The notes: generated from the letters alone by a model not told the origin. Positions 1 through 9,794 are shown, counted from the first letter of the stretch. The stretch: 64,000 nucleotides of DNA from Pedobacter suwonensis (GCF_900111825.1 NZ_FOJM01000008.1:1-64000), one strand, 5' to 3'. A program made the numbers and translations.

Positions 1-11
1 GGACAAAAAAA

Positions 12-37
12 TAGCAGCCAGAATGAACTAGCTGCTA
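12..37 (-). terminator. Rho-independent terminator reading leftward
   Basis: The arms TAGCAGC (12-18) and GCTGCTA (31-37) form a 7-bp stem with a 12-nt loop. On the minus strand the stem is followed by a run of T (the A run at 5-11). It must end a minus-strand transcript coming from position 38 or higher, yet I see no gene there before ybeY at 728. Confidence 0.6.
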
Positions 38-374
38 CCTAAAATTGTAACTTTATTTATTATTAATCCTGTATCAAAATTTCAGGACTAGTCAACTCTA
101 AAACTAAACTTTATCTTGAATAATGGCTAAGAATAATGACTTATGCCCGTTATTATATCGTTGCTTTTAAAATGAGACTTTAATAATTGGGAAATGTTGC
201 AGAGAGGTTCACAGGATTATACCAGTAGTGTATAATTATCGACGAACACCAGTATCATTTAGACGAACAGAATAACTAGATAGGCGTATTTTGTAAAAAA
301 AATGACTTATAACCTGAACTCGATAATTATTTAATTAAAATACTTCCTTATAAACGACCCATACCTGGCCGATT

Positions 375-440
375 CGTCATGCTGAACTTGTTTCAGCATC
401 TTTTTAGCAGGAAAGACCCTGAAATGAATTCAGGGTGACG
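375..440. repeat. Dispersed double-hairpin repeat, subfamily A
   Basis: The element begins CGTCATGCTGAAC and ends CAGGGTGACG, so the ends are inverted copies of GTCA/TGAC. Inside are two hairpins: ATGCTGAA...TTCAGCAT and ACCCTGAA...TTCAGGGT. The same plan appears at 28097-28162 (66 bp, different stem sequence) and, interrupted, at 26062-26187. Confidence 0.75.
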
Positions 441-552
441 GCCTCTTAATCAAATAACGGATATAAGCTAACGAGAGACAATTTAATAATCGAACTCAGA
501 TTTATAGGTAAAGATTTCGCTGGGCTATCATTGACAGACTCCAATAGAAAAA

Positions 553-650
553 TCGTCATTACGAGGAACGAAGTAATCTTAATGCGCACGGCTAGTAGCG
601 ATCGTTGTAAGATTGCTTCGTCGGCTGAAAAAGCCCTCTCGCAATGACGA
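553..650. repeat. Dispersed palindromic repeat, subfamily B
   Basis: It starts CGTCATTACGAGG and ends CGCAATGACGA. The interior (ACGAAGTAATCTTAATGCGC ... GTAAGATTGCTTCGTCG) is closely matched by the element at 19586-19671, which shares ACGAAG.AATC, GCGCACG and AAGATTGCTTCGTCG. ACGAAG.AATC and GATTGCTTCGT are inverted to each other, giving a hairpin. Confidence 0.75.
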
Positions 651-727
651 TGCCTCTTGGCCTTTCAATTTGCTAAATTATTTGTTATTGCTATTGGTTT
701 TTGTACAATAAATTATTCAGCACGATA

Positions 728-1183
728 TTAAAATGGGAGGGGGGGGTAAACTAATCCAAATTCACTTCGATATGCCAAATATTCATCTTCCTTTTGTGTC
801 ATAAGGGTTTTTGCAGCTTTTCCTTTGTCTTTATAACCCAATAGGTGCAGAGTTCCGTGAATCATAATGCGGCAAACCTCATCAAATGCTGAAGTTTTAT
901 AGATTTTAGCATTTTCTTTTACACGTTCAATACTAATGAATATATCACTTATGATTAGTTTTTCTTCTTCAGAATTATCGAAGGTAATGATATCCGTATA
1001 GGTATCGTGATTTAAATATTGTTGATTGATGCTTAAAAGATATTCATCACTACAAAAAATGAAATTAAGTTCCTGCAATTGATACCCTTCCTTTTCTATA
1101 GTAGCTTTAACCCATTTTTTAATTTTTAATTTTTGAGGAAGGCTATAGCTAATGGATTCGGTAAAAAAAGAAATTGCAGGCAT
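728..1183 (-). CDS. ybeY: Endoribonuclease YbeY (16S rRNA maturation factor)
   Basis: A 151-residue cytosolic metalloprotein of the YbeY/UPF0054 family, which acts in 16S rRNA 3'-end processing and ribosome quality control. The zinc-site motif HGTLHLLGYKDK is visible near residue 105; the first two His are present, while the third His of the usual GYDH is replaced by the GYKDK form, which I recall as common in Bacteroidota. The open frame continues upstream to 1324, but those 47 codons cross the intergenic repeat at 1225-1314, and homologues start near the MPAISFF Met, so I place the start at 1183. It follows the DUF4175 gene on the same strand. Confidence 0.88.
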   Translation of the reverse strand: MPAISFFTESISYSLPQKLKIKKWVKATIEKEGYQLQELNFIFCSDEYLLSINQQYLNHDTYTDIITFDNSEEEKLIISDIFISIERVKENAKIYKTSAFDEVCRIMIHGTLHLLGYKDKGKAAKTLMTQKEDEYLAYRSEFGLVYPPLPF

Positions 1184-1224
1184 ACTGTAGTGTTTAATGG
1201 CTGCAAATTTAAGAAATATATTTT

Positions 1225-1314
1225 CGTCATTTCGAGCGGAGTGCAACGAAGTGGAGAAATCTTTCTGTCTTAGTCTCTCCCTAACGTTGGGACTGCTCTT
1301 CAATTGAGATGACG
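1225..1314. repeat. Dispersed palindromic repeat, subfamily C
   Basis: The element begins CGTCATTTCGAGCGGAGTGC and ends TTGAGATGACG, with inverted GTCAT/ATGAC ends and AGAAATCT.../GAGA-type pairing inside. Related half copies start at 19501 and 27041, and a reversed right half ends near 36322. It lies between the DUF4175 gene and ybeY and creates a false 5' extension of the ybeY frame. Confidence 0.75.
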
Positions 1315-1320
1315 AGCATA

Positions 1321-4300
1321 TCATCGCTCTACATTCAACGATTTTAAATATTCTGCTATCTTATTTTTATAATAATAATTTAAACCAGGAGGAATTTTCT
1401 GCAGTATATCACTGCCATTTTGCTGCTGTTTTTTAAATTGATCCAGCATTTTTTGATAGGATGGAGGAAACTCTTTTGCTGCCTTACTTTCCCGTTTCGA
1501 ATCTTCTTCCTGATCGCGCTCTGCTTTCTCTGCTTCTAACAATTTGGTCAGGAGATCTTTTTGTCGGTTTAAGGTTTCCTGTTGTAGACGTTTGTTTACC
1601 AGATCACTCTCCGTCTGTTTCATTTCTTTAATGGCCTCATTTAGGTTACCCAACTTACCGGTGCCGTCTTTATTTTCTTCACGGTTAAGTTTTTCTAAAG
1701 CCTGACGGATCATTTGTTGTTGCTGAGCCATTTTACCAAATTCCTGGCTCATTTGTCCTTTACCAACCGTACCTTGATTACCGCCTTGTTTTTGCAGCTG
1801 TTCACGAGCCTTTTGCATGCTCTTATTTAGTTGTTCCTGCATTTGCGACAGTTGTTTCATACCCTGCTTTTGTTTTTTCCCACTACCGCCTTTGCTGTTT
1901 TTCTGCATATTTTGCAATTGACTTAGTGCTTCGCTTAACATTAAAGTTAAATTATTGATAGAAGTCATGGTAAATTGCTGGAAACGGTTAGCTTCCGCTG
2001 TTCTTCTGTCGCCTAGATTTTCTAAGCTTTTATCAAGGTTAAAATTAATTTTATTCATTTCCTCGTTAACAGTGGATTCTATCTGCGGAACGCGTTTACT
2101 TAAACTATACAAACTGTCAGAAATGGTTTTAAGATTATCTTTAATGCTTCGTTGTTTTTGAACGTTGCTGGTATAAGATGGGTCAGTTGCAGACATTTTC
2201 TTTAAAGCGAGCATTACTTTTTCCTGATCAAAAGAAGTGGTCAGCAGGTTTTCAAGTAGTCGTCTCAGTTCCTTAGCATTCAGGTTATTCTCCATTTCTT
2301 CGCCCTGCTGCTGCATTTCACTCATCTTTTTAGAAAGTTTTTCCATCTGCTCACCTGCTTTTTGCTGCTTCTGGCTTCCACTTTTAGCGTCTTTTTTATC
2401 CAGGGCATCTTTACTGTCTTGCTGATCTTTTTGTATATCCTGAATCTCCTTTTCCGGGTTTTCGAAAGGATTTGGCCGGTCTAAGGATTTATTTTTTTCT
2501 TCCAGTTTTTTCAGGTCATCCTTCAGGTCTTTCATCTCCTTATTTAGTGCATCCTGTTTCTGCTTTAAAGATTCATAATCTTGCTTTTTATCTTTTGTTT
2601 GCTGTGAAAGTTCTTTTTGTTGTTTTGCCAACTCATTTAGCCGGTCAATGTCATTTTGCAGATTCTGCTCAAATTCCAGCTGTTTATAAAGCTCTAAAAT
2701 CCTGTCAAGTTCGTTTTTAAGGGTTTTATTGTCCAATTGCATTTTTGACAGTTCATTCTGCGTCTGATCTTTATTTTTCTCATTCATCAGGGCCTGAAGT
2801 TTTTGCAAAAGTTCTTTTGTTTTGTCATCCAATACATGGTCAAACAAGTCTTTGATCTGTTTTTGTTTTTCTATAAGTTCTTCTGTCTGTTTTTGATCCT
2901 GTTGTTGCTGGATATTTTTATCATTTTGCGCTTTAATCTCCTTCATGGCCTCATCCAGTTGCTTCTGTTTATCTAGAAGGGCTTCAATCTGTTTTTTATC
3001 TTCAAAAGATATCTGTTTTTTATCAATAAGGCTTTCGGCTACTTTTTTGCTTTCTTTTTCGATCGTGTTGGCCAGGCGTATGGCCGATTGCACTTTCTGC
3101 TTTAGCGCCTGATTGCTTGCATTTACCTGTTCGGCAGATTCTTTTTTAGTTGGCTGTTTAAAGGTTTTAATTTCAGATCGTGTAACCTTGGCACCATTTA
3201 CGCCATCATTATCGGCTACTTCAAAATAATATTCAATTTCCTGACCAGGTTTGGCGGCAACAACTTTTAAATCCCAGAAATAAAAAAAAATATTTGAAGT
3301 CGCATTACTTTTAATGGCAATGTTTTTGGTAACGGTACCAACAATACGGTTATTTTCTCTGAGGTTGTATTTAAAGCTCAAGCGGCTAAATCCGTAATCA
3401 TCAGTTACCTGTCCGCTAAAATATAATACTTTGTTGCTAAGAGAATCCTGCTTTTCTTCTACATTAATCTGTGGAGCCTGATCTTTGAATACCGTAATCT
3501 GATGCGAAAGAGAATCTCTTATGGTAACATATTGATTTTTTGGGATGATGTTATATCTTGAATTGTTTTTGATAGTAGCCCTAAAATGAGCCACATCATT
3601 ATTGATTTTAAGCAGGTTTTCGGCTCCATTAAGCATAAACAGGACCTGGTCGCTTTTTTCAGTCTTTAAGCTCCACGTTACTTTGGTACCTTCGGGAAGG
3701 AGCAGATCTCCTACATTATCAACCGATTCTGTATTTTTGCCCAAATAAGCAGGATAATTTAATGTAGCTGTGGCATTGAGCAATTCCGGGCGAGGTTTAA
3801 CGGTAACGGTAAACACGGCAGAACTAAAACCACCGCCTTTGAAAATCAATTTTTTATCATTCTGGATATTTTTGATACTATAATTAAACTTGTTAATGCT
3901 TTCTTTTTCCAATTTATAGGTGTTCTTGCCATCTTCTACATAAATCTCTGCAGGAAGTTCATCACCGGTCAGTTTTAGGTTCAGTGTTAAATCATCACCT
4001 TGTGTAGGGGTTAAACTTTTATTTAAAATGGTAAAGCTGAATGGCGCTTTTGGGGCAATATATTCATCGTACCGAAAGAAACTGTTTGTACCGTCGCGTA
4101 AAATTGTGGGCGCTATAATGGCAATGAGCAGGATGATGGATAGGGGGACAAAAAGATATTTTAAATATTTCCGGTTATCGTTAATCTTAACTGCCGTGTA
4201 AAATGGAACGGGCCTGAGTTCAATAATCTTTTGATCAATGCTGGCCATAATAAGGCGGTTATTTTCAGGATTTTTCTCCGCTAAATGATGAAGCTGCAGC

Positions 4301-4638
4301 GTATTCAATAATTTATCCTTAATATCGGAAAAGTGATTTCCGATGATAACCGATGCTTCATCCAAAGTAAGGTGTTTGCCTAATTTTAGCATGGCAAGCA
4401 GTGGCTTAACAATTAAAAAGCCGACCAGCAATACACCTGTAAGCAGATAAGCAAAAAATACAAAGGTTTTAAAGCCAGCTGTTGGGTTCAGGTAATAAAG
4501 GCTTAAAAAAACAATGAGATACAGGGCCAGAAGTATGGCCGCTGCATAAATGCTGCCCCGCAAAATTTTATTCAGGTAAAACTTGCGGATAAACTCATCT
4601 ATCTTCCGCAACAAATCGTTGTAATTATTGCTCACCAT
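1321..4638 (-). CDS. DUF4175-family membrane-anchored coiled-coil protein
   Basis: An 1105-residue protein. Two hydrophobic helices lie near residues 30-85 and a third near 160-180. A beta-rich extracytoplasmic part (about 200-490) follows, and then a very long Gln/Lys/Glu-rich coiled coil (about 500-1000) with runs such as KQKQ and EMQQQGEEME. This architecture is that of the DUF4175 family, which is found in Bacteroidota and some Alphaproteobacteria; its function is not established. A structural or envelope-spanning role is an inference from shape alone. The start (ATG at 4638) precedes a conserved-looking short cytosolic segment before the first helix. ybeY follows downstream, separated by the repeat at 1225-1314. 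Confidence 0.8.
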   Translation of the reverse strand: MVSNNYNDLLRKIDEFIRKFYLNKILRGSIYAAAILLALYLIVFLSLYYLNPTAGFKTFVFFAYLLTGVLLVGFLIVKPLLAMLKLGKHLTLDEASVIIGNHFSDIKDKLLNTLQLHHLAEKNPENNRLIMASIDQKIIELRPVPFYTAVKINDNRKYLKYLFVPLSIILLIAIIAPTILRDGTNSFFRYDEYIAPKAPFSFTILNKSLTPTQGDDLTLNLKLTGDELPAEIYVEDGKNTYKLEKESINKFNYSIKNIQNDKKLIFKGGGFSSAVFTVTVKPRPELLNATATLNYPAYLGKNTESVDNVGDLLLPEGTKVTWSLKTEKSDQVLFMLNGAENLLKINNDVAHFRATIKNNSRYNIIPKNQYVTIRDSLSHQITVFKDQAPQINVEEKQDSLSNKVLYFSGQVTDDYGFSRLSFKYNLRENNRIVGTVTKNIAIKSNATSNIFFYFWDLKVVAAKPGQEIEYYFEVADNDGVNGAKVTRSEIKTFKQPTKKESAEQVNASNQALKQKVQSAIRLANTIEKESKKVAESLIDKKQISFEDKKQIEALLDKQKQLDEAMKEIKAQNDKNIQQQQDQKQTEELIEKQKQIKDLFDHVLDDKTKELLQKLQALMNEKNKDQTQNELSKMQLDNKTLKNELDRILELYKQLEFEQNLQNDIDRLNELAKQQKELSQQTKDKKQDYESLKQKQDALNKEMKDLKDDLKKLEEKNKSLDRPNPFENPEKEIQDIQKDQQDSKDALDKKDAKSGSQKQQKAGEQMEKLSKKMSEMQQQGEEMENNLNAKELRRLLENLLTTSFDQEKVMLALKKMSATDPSYTSNVQKQRSIKDNLKTISDSLYSLSKRVPQIESTVNEEMNKINFNLDKSLENLGDRRTAEANRFQQFTMTSINNLTLMLSEALSQLQNMQKNSKGGSGKKQKQGMKQLSQMQEQLNKSMQKAREQLQKQGGNQGTVGKGQMSQEFGKMAQQQQMIRQALEKLNREENKDGTGKLGNLNEAIKEMKQTESDLVNKRLQQETLNRQKDLLTKLLEAEKAERDQEEDSKRESKAAKEFPPSYQKMLDQFKKQQQNGSDILQKIPPGLNYYYKNKIAEYLKSLNVER

Positions 4639-5090
4639 ATCTCCGTAAATGTAAAAATTGTTCCAGTCAATTAAAAGGAAAGTATTTACGGTAACGCGTT
4701 TATTTCAAATTGTTTATTATCCAGGTAAGCTTTAATAAAAAAGGATATTGAACTCAGGCCTGGGTTTGAAATAGTAAATGTAAGAATGGGGTTCTTTCTT
4801 GAAGATCAGAAGTTTTTAGCCCCGAACGTAGCGGCATCCCTGTAGCACGGTGAAAGGATAAGGTGTATTACGGAAAAAACCTTTAATAGCCGTACCAGCT
4901 TAGCGCTCCAAAAACATCGTTTTTATAAAAGGAAGCATGCGACCAAGGTTTCTGCAACAAATTATGATCACATTAAACACGCGTTAATTTGAAAATCTTT
5001 ATCTTGTTATATTAATACAAAGGTTACATAGATTTTAAACGAGTATTCTGATAAAAATCTACTTTTGGCTTTTTGTATAATCATGCCCAT
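4639..5090. other. Non-coding gap with possible degenerate repeat
   Basis: No gene seen. Around 4815-4925 is a somewhat more GC-rich block (beginning TAGCCCCGAACGTAGCGGC, ending TTAGCGCTCCAAAAAC). Its last part resembles the end of the block at 61480-61740 (TTGCGCTCCAAAAAGAT), which suggests a degraded dispersed repeat. The remainder is AT-rich divergent upstream sequence for the flanking genes. Confidence 0.4.
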
Positions 5091-6596
5091 ATGAAACGAA
5101 TTCTTATTTCTACACTAATGTTATTCTTTTTTACTGCTTCTTTCGGCCAGAAATTTAACTGGAATAAAAATCAGGTAATTGCTCACCGTGGTGCGTGGAA
5201 GAAAAACAATTTTCCTCAAAATTCCATTGCTTCATTAAATGAAGCCGTAAAACTGGGTTGTTATGGTTCGGAATTCGACGTATGGATGACGGCAGATAAT
5301 ATTCTGGTGGTTAACCACGATCCCGAGTTTCAGGGTTTAACCATCGAGAAGGTAAATTATGCAGATCTGTTGACCAAAACCATGAGCAATGGTGAAAAAA
5401 TTCCAACATTGGAAGCTTATTTATTAGCAGGTAAAAAACAGAAAACCACCAAACTGATTTTGGAAATAAAACCCTCATTGATCAGCAAAGAACGTGGTAT
5501 CGAGGTAACTAATAAATGCATAGAAATGGCTAAGAAACTAAAAGTAACTGATTGGGTTGAATACATCAGCTTTGATTACGATTACTGCAAACGCATTTTA
5601 ACTTTATTGCCAAATGCAAAAGTTGCTTATTTAAAAGGTGAAATTAGTGCTGAGCAGATGAAGGCAGATAAATTAACGGGTGTTGATTACCATTATAGTG
5701 TTTACCAAAAAGATAATTGGATTGAAAATGCGCAAAAATTGGGTTTAACGGTAAATGCATGGACGGTAAATACGGTGCCTGAAATGCAGTGGTTATTGGC
5801 CCACAATGTAGAATACATTACCACCAACGAGCCTGAATTGCTTTTTGACGAGATTAAAAAAACACCGTTTGCCCAGGGATGGAAGTTAAAATGGGCAGAT
5901 GAATTTGACGATGCCGGATTGCCTTTAACTAAAAACTGGGGCTACGATGTAGGTGGCAGAGGCTGGGGGAATAACGAGCTGCAATATTATACCGATGCCG
6001 ATACTGCAAATGCAGTTGTTAAAAAAGGAAACCTGAATATTATAGCGCTAAAAGCTGATAAGGAAAACAGGAACTACACTTCAGCGAGGTTGGTAACCAA
6101 AAATAAATTCGATTTCAAATACGGTAGGGTTGAAGTCCGTGCAATGTTACCTAAAGGCAGAGGCTTGTGGCCTGCCATATGGGCGCTTCCAACGGATTCG
6201 AAATATGGTAGCTGGCCCAAGAGTGGCGAAATCGATATTATGGAACATGTAGGTTACGATCCTGACAGCGTTCATGGAACCGTACACACTGAAAAATTCA
6301 ACCATGTAATTCATACACAGGTAGGTAAGGCCCTAAAGGTTAATAATCCGTATACTGCATACCACGTTTATGCGATAGAATGGTTTATCGATCATATCGA
6401 TTTCTTTATCGACGATCAAAAATACCTCACTTTTAAAAATACCAAAAATGGGCCTGGCGACTGGCCATTTGATCAGAACTTCCACCTGATTTTAAATGTG
6501 GCTGTAGGCGGCAATTGGGGCGGAAAAAACGGAGTGGACGATGCTGCTTTCCCTGCCACAATGAAAGTGGATTATGTAAGGGTGTTTCAGAAGTAA
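5091..6596 (+). CDS. Secreted GDPD-GH16 fusion (phosphodiesterase plus beta-glucanase)
   Basis: A 501-residue exported two-domain enzyme. The signal peptide MKRILISTLMLFFFTASFGQ is followed by a glycerophosphodiester phosphodiesterase domain (about 25-260) with the expected HRG (His32), a Glu-Phe-Asp acid pair (Glu61, Asp63) and NHDP (His76). A glycoside hydrolase 16 domain (about 265-500) has the catalytic EIDIME motif (Glu380 nucleophile, Glu385 acid/base). GDPD enzymes cleave glycerophosphodiesters; GH16 enzymes cleave beta-1,3/1,4-glucans such as laminarin. I start at the ATG at 5091 because it opens a clean signal peptide; an in-frame TTG at 5073 is less likely. A secreted phospholipase C gene follows at 6706, so the pair may work together on lipid and glycan polymers. 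Confidence 0.88.
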   Translation: MKRILISTLMLFFFTASFGQKFNWNKNQVIAHRGAWKKNNFPQNSIASLNEAVKLGCYGSEFDVWMTADNILVVNHDPEFQGLTIEKVNYADLLTKTMSNGEKIPTLEAYLLAGKKQKTTKLILEIKPSLISKERGIEVTNKCIEMAKKLKVTDWVEYISFDYDYCKRILTLLPNAKVAYLKGEISAEQMKADKLTGVDYHYSVYQKDNWIENAQKLGLTVNAWTVNTVPEMQWLLAHNVEYITTNEPELLFDEIKKTPFAQGWKLKWADEFDDAGLPLTKNWGYDVGGRGWGNNELQYYTDADTANAVVKKGNLNIIALKADKENRNYTSARLVTKNKFDFKYGRVEVRAMLPKGRGLWPAIWALPTDSKYGSWPKSGEIDIMEHVGYDPDSVHGTVHTEKFNHVIHTQVGKALKVNNPYTAYHVYAIEWFIDHIDFFIDDQKYLTFKNTKNGPGDWPFDQNFHLILNVAVGGNWGGKNGVDDAAFPATMKVDYVRVFQK

Positions 6597-6705
6597 TTTA
6601 ATAGTTCATTATCTATTGTTCGGTTAACTGAATTGCAAACTGTCAACTGAAAAGTGCTAATTGAAAACTAGAAATGCAGTATCTAAGCTATAATTGTTAA
6701 ATTTT

Positions 6706-9075
6706 ATGGACTCGCGTAGAGAATTTCTAAAAAAAGCGGCTTTGTTTGCCGGAGCTACGGGCATCGCCAGCAATTTACCCAGTTCGGTATTAAAAGCGAT
6801 GGCCATAAACCCTGAACCAGGCAGTACATTTTATGATGCGGAACACATTGTTTTTCTGATGCAGGAAAACCGTTCTTTTGATCATATGTTCGGTACAATG
6901 AAGGGTGTACGCGGATTTAACGATCCACACCCGCACATTCAGCCCGATGGCAATAAAGTTTGGCTACAAAAAGATGGACAGGGTTATACTTATGCCCCCT
7001 TTCATGTCGACATTAATAAAACAAAAATTACCTGGCAGGGTGGCTTACCACACTCATGGAACGATCAGGTAGCGGCGCGCAACGGTGGCCGTTACGATAA
7101 ATGGCTGCCTGTTAAAACACCAATGACCCTGGCATATTATGACCGGAATGATATTCCTTTTTATTATGCCATGGCCGATGCTTTTACCATTTGTGATCAG
7201 CATTTTTGCTCATCATTGACCGGAACAACGCCTAACAGACTATTCTTTTTTACAGGTACTATTCGCGGAGAAAAAAGTGCCAATCGGATTGCAGTGGTGA
7301 ACAACGACCAGGCAGAATCTCAGAATAATGTATTCGTAGATTGGCCAACTTTTCAGGAAACGTTAGAGGATAATGGCATCGATTGGCGCATTTACCAAAA
7401 TGAACTTTGGACATCAAAACTTCCGGAGGGTGAAATAGATGATTGGTTGGGAAATTACGGTGATAATCCTGTAGAATATGTGAGCCGGCACAATGTTAAG
7501 TTATCGGCTTATTTCAGAAAAAATGGCGATAATACGGTTAAACCAGCGTTAACTGCAAAAGAGGTACAAGCTAAATACGATAAACTATCGCAAAGAGAAA
7601 AAAATCTAATTGATAAAGCCTTTACCACCAATATTTCTCAAAAAGATTACTTAGAACTCGAACCCTTCACATTCAAAAATGATCAGGGAGAATCGGAAAC
7701 CATAAATATTCCAAAAGGAGATATTTTTCACCAGTTCAGAAAGGATGTGGATAGTGGAAAATTACCAACTGTTTCATGGTTGGTAGCCCCTCAACGTTTT
7801 TCTGACCACACCAGTTCGCCATTATATGGAACCTGGTATGTAAGTGAAGCACTGGATATCTTAACCAAAAACCCTGAAGTTTGGAAGAAGACAATTTTTG
7901 TTTTAACCTACGATGAAAATGACGGCTATTTTGATCACCAGCCACCTTTTGTAGTTCCGAATCCTGATGATCCAGGCAGTGGAAAAACATCCGAAGGTAT
8001 AAATTATGCTACTGATTTTGAAGCGAGAAAAGGAAGTCCGATAGGTTTGGGTTACCGTGTTCCATTGATCATTGCCTCCCCATGGAGCAAAGGTGGTTTT
8101 GTAAACTCGCAGGTTTTTGATCATACGTCATCAATCATGTTTATGGAAAAATGGCTGGCGAAGAAGACAGGCAAAACGATAAAAAGCAATAACATCAGCG
8201 ATTGGCGAAGGAATATTTGCGGAGATTTAACCTCCGTTTTCAGACCATATCATGGAGAAGAAATTAAATCTCCCGAACCTTTAAAACGCGATGTTGTGGT
8301 AGCCAATATTGGTAACGCAAGAAACAAGCCTGCCCAGGTTGGTCCCACTGCATTGAATAAAACGGAAATAGATAAAATCAATAAATTTGAGTCCTTTTCA
8401 CGTGAAACTTCCAGTCATGCCCCCAGGCAGGAAAATGGCACTAAACATGCCTGTGCATTGCCCTATCACTTAACGGTTGATGCAAATTTAATCAATCATG
8501 AAATTGTACTTACTTTTCAATCGGTAAAAACTTTATTTGGCAGCGAATTTGAAACGGTTGGTGCACCTTTTAACATGAATACGATTGCCAGGTTTAAAGG
8601 TGTTAAGGGTAAATCATGGGCCTATGCGGTAAAAGCCGGTGATGTATTAAAAGATACTATTAATCTGGATGATTTCGATGATGAAATTTATGATCTTACC
8701 GTAAATGGTCCGAATGGTTTTTACAGGAATTTTGCAGGTAGCAAAAAAAATCCTTCCATTATTGTTAAGGTATACCCGGAGCACGCTGGTTTGATAAGCA
8801 AAAAGCTTACAGGTAAATTGGTTTTTGCTATTGAAAATACAGGTACCAGCCTGGTTACACTTCAAATTTTAGACAACAAATATAAATCGGGAAGTCAAAC
8901 AGTAAACATCAGGCCAAAATCTAATGCAAATATTTCGTTTAACCTGGCCAAAAATGCGAATTGGTACGATTTCAGTATGGTAGAGAAAGGAAATCCGACA
9001 TTTAAACACCGTTATGCAGGTAAAATAGAAACCGGAGAAATAACACAAACCGATCCGTACATGGGCAACGTTTAA
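6706..9075 (+). CDS. Tat-exported phosphocholine-type phospholipase C
   Basis: A 789-residue protein that begins with a twin-arginine signal (MDSRREFLKKAA then a hydrophobic Ala-rich stretch), so it is exported folded. The family signature QENRSFDHMFGTM is near residue 55 and further conserved parts (TGTTPNR, TYDENDGYFDH, DHTSS) follow, as in bacterial phospholipases C of the PlcH/PlcN type, which hydrolyse phosphatidylcholine and sphingomyelin to release phosphocholine. The C-terminal about 200 residues look like the two small beta domains (DUF756) typical of these proteins. The length fits the family. The ATG at 6706 is chosen over an upstream TTG because it begins the Tat signal directly. 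Confidence 0.9.
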   Translation: MDSRREFLKKAALFAGATGIASNLPSSVLKAMAINPEPGSTFYDAEHIVFLMQENRSFDHMFGTMKGVRGFNDPHPHIQPDGNKVWLQKDGQGYTYAPFHVDINKTKITWQGGLPHSWNDQVAARNGGRYDKWLPVKTPMTLAYYDRNDIPFYYAMADAFTICDQHFCSSLTGTTPNRLFFFTGTIRGEKSANRIAVVNNDQAESQNNVFVDWPTFQETLEDNGIDWRIYQNELWTSKLPEGEIDDWLGNYGDNPVEYVSRHNVKLSAYFRKNGDNTVKPALTAKEVQAKYDKLSQREKNLIDKAFTTNISQKDYLELEPFTFKNDQGESETINIPKGDIFHQFRKDVDSGKLPTVSWLVAPQRFSDHTSSPLYGTWYVSEALDILTKNPEVWKKTIFVLTYDENDGYFDHQPPFVVPNPDDPGSGKTSEGINYATDFEARKGSPIGLGYRVPLIIASPWSKGGFVNSQVFDHTSSIMFMEKWLAKKTGKTIKSNNISDWRRNICGDLTSVFRPYHGEEIKSPEPLKRDVVVANIGNARNKPAQVGPTALNKTEIDKINKFESFSRETSSHAPRQENGTKHACALPYHLTVDANLINHEIVLTFQSVKTLFGSEFETVGAPFNMNTIARFKGVKGKSWAYAVKAGDVLKDTINLDDFDDEIYDLTVNGPNGFYRNFAGSKKNPSIIVKVYPEHAGLISKKLTGKLVFAIENTGTSLVTLQILDNKYKSGSQTVNIRPKSNANISFNLAKNANWYDFSMVEKGNPTFKHRYAGKIETGEITQTDPYMGNV

Positions 9076-9176
9076 AATATTGCTCAAAAGAAGGGTATTC
9101 TTTGGTAGAACTTATGTTTATTTGCCTTTACATGCTATTGGTAATCGTAGGAAGATAAAAAACCGATTTAAACAAA

Positions 9177-9203
9177 AAGTCCCGGCTGCTATTGTCGGGA
9201 CTT
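9177..9203. terminator. Bidirectional terminator between convergent genes
   Basis: AAGTCCCG (9177-9184) pairs with CGGGACTT (9196-9203) around an 11-nt loop. It is followed by ATATTTTTATT on the plus strand and by TTTTTG on the minus strand, so it can end both the phospholipase C gene and the convergent DUF2911 gene. Confidence 0.85.
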
Positions 9204-9224
9204 ATATTTTTATTGCGTTTTTAC

Positions 9225-9794
9225 TTAAAAAGTAATTGGTAATTCTACCTGGGTTCTGTCCCAGCCCATAATCAGGTTGGCTCCCCCGTTAATTTCTGTA
9301 AAGGTTAAAGAGAAGTATTCAATCGGCTTAGACAAGGTTTTCACAGGAACATTTACGCGAACAATATCTTTAGCCTGGTTGTAGGTGAAAGCACCCCATT
9401 TGTCTGTTTCGCTATTCACAATAATTGTCCACGAATCTTTGTTTGGAATGGCAAACAGGCTATAGGTTCCCGGTTTAATTTTTTTGCCACCAATGTTTAC
9501 TTTTTTGAAGAAACGTACTTCAGTACTTTCATTGGCTCCAAAACGCCATACCTTACCATATTGCTCCAGAACACCAAAAATATCACGGCCTTTTTTTTGT
9601 GGACGCGAGTAAACAATTTTTATCACTGGTTTTGTCGGATCTCCGGCCTTTGCTTTAGGGGCATTTAGCGGAAAATAGACAATATCTGCCGGACTTGGAT
9701 CTGCAGCAGGAAATTTAACTTCAGCAGAAGCACTTTGTTGGGCCTTAGCATTAAAGCAAAAAAGAGCGAAAACAATAATGAAGATATTTCTCAT
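9225..9794 (-). CDS. Exported DUF2911 protein
   Basis: A 189-residue protein with a signal peptide (MRNIFIIVFALFCFNAKAQ) and one DUF2911 domain: the conserved Ser-Arg-Pro-x-x-Lys-Gly-Arg stretch (SRPQKKGRDIFG), then WRFGANESTE and GTYSLFAIP. DUF2911 proteins are common in Bacteroidota and their biochemical role is unknown. It is convergent with the phospholipase C gene and appears monocistronic. Confidence 0.85.
   Translation of the reverse strand: MRNIFIIVFALFCFNAKAQQSASAEVKFPAADPSPADIVYFPLNAPKAKAGDPTKPVIKIVYSRPQKKGRDIFGVLEQYGKVWRFGANESTEVRFFKKVNIGGKKIKPGTYSLFAIPNKDSWTIIVNSETDKWGAFTYNQAKDIVRVNVPVKTLSKPIEYFSLTFTEINGGANLIMGWDRTQVELPITF

Larger units (their letters stand above)
1..727. other. 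Non-coding stretch at window start
   Basis: No convincing reading frame occurs on either strand. The stretch holds the leftward terminator at 12-37 and two dispersed palindromic repeats (375-440 and 553-650). The rest is AT-rich with no recognised motif; I found no TAnnTTTG box that would start a transcript feeding the terminator. Confidence 0.6.

Noticed and set aside
1184..1324. N-terminal extension of ybeY
   Set aside because: It translates the subfamily C repeat; homologues begin at the Met encoded at 1183.
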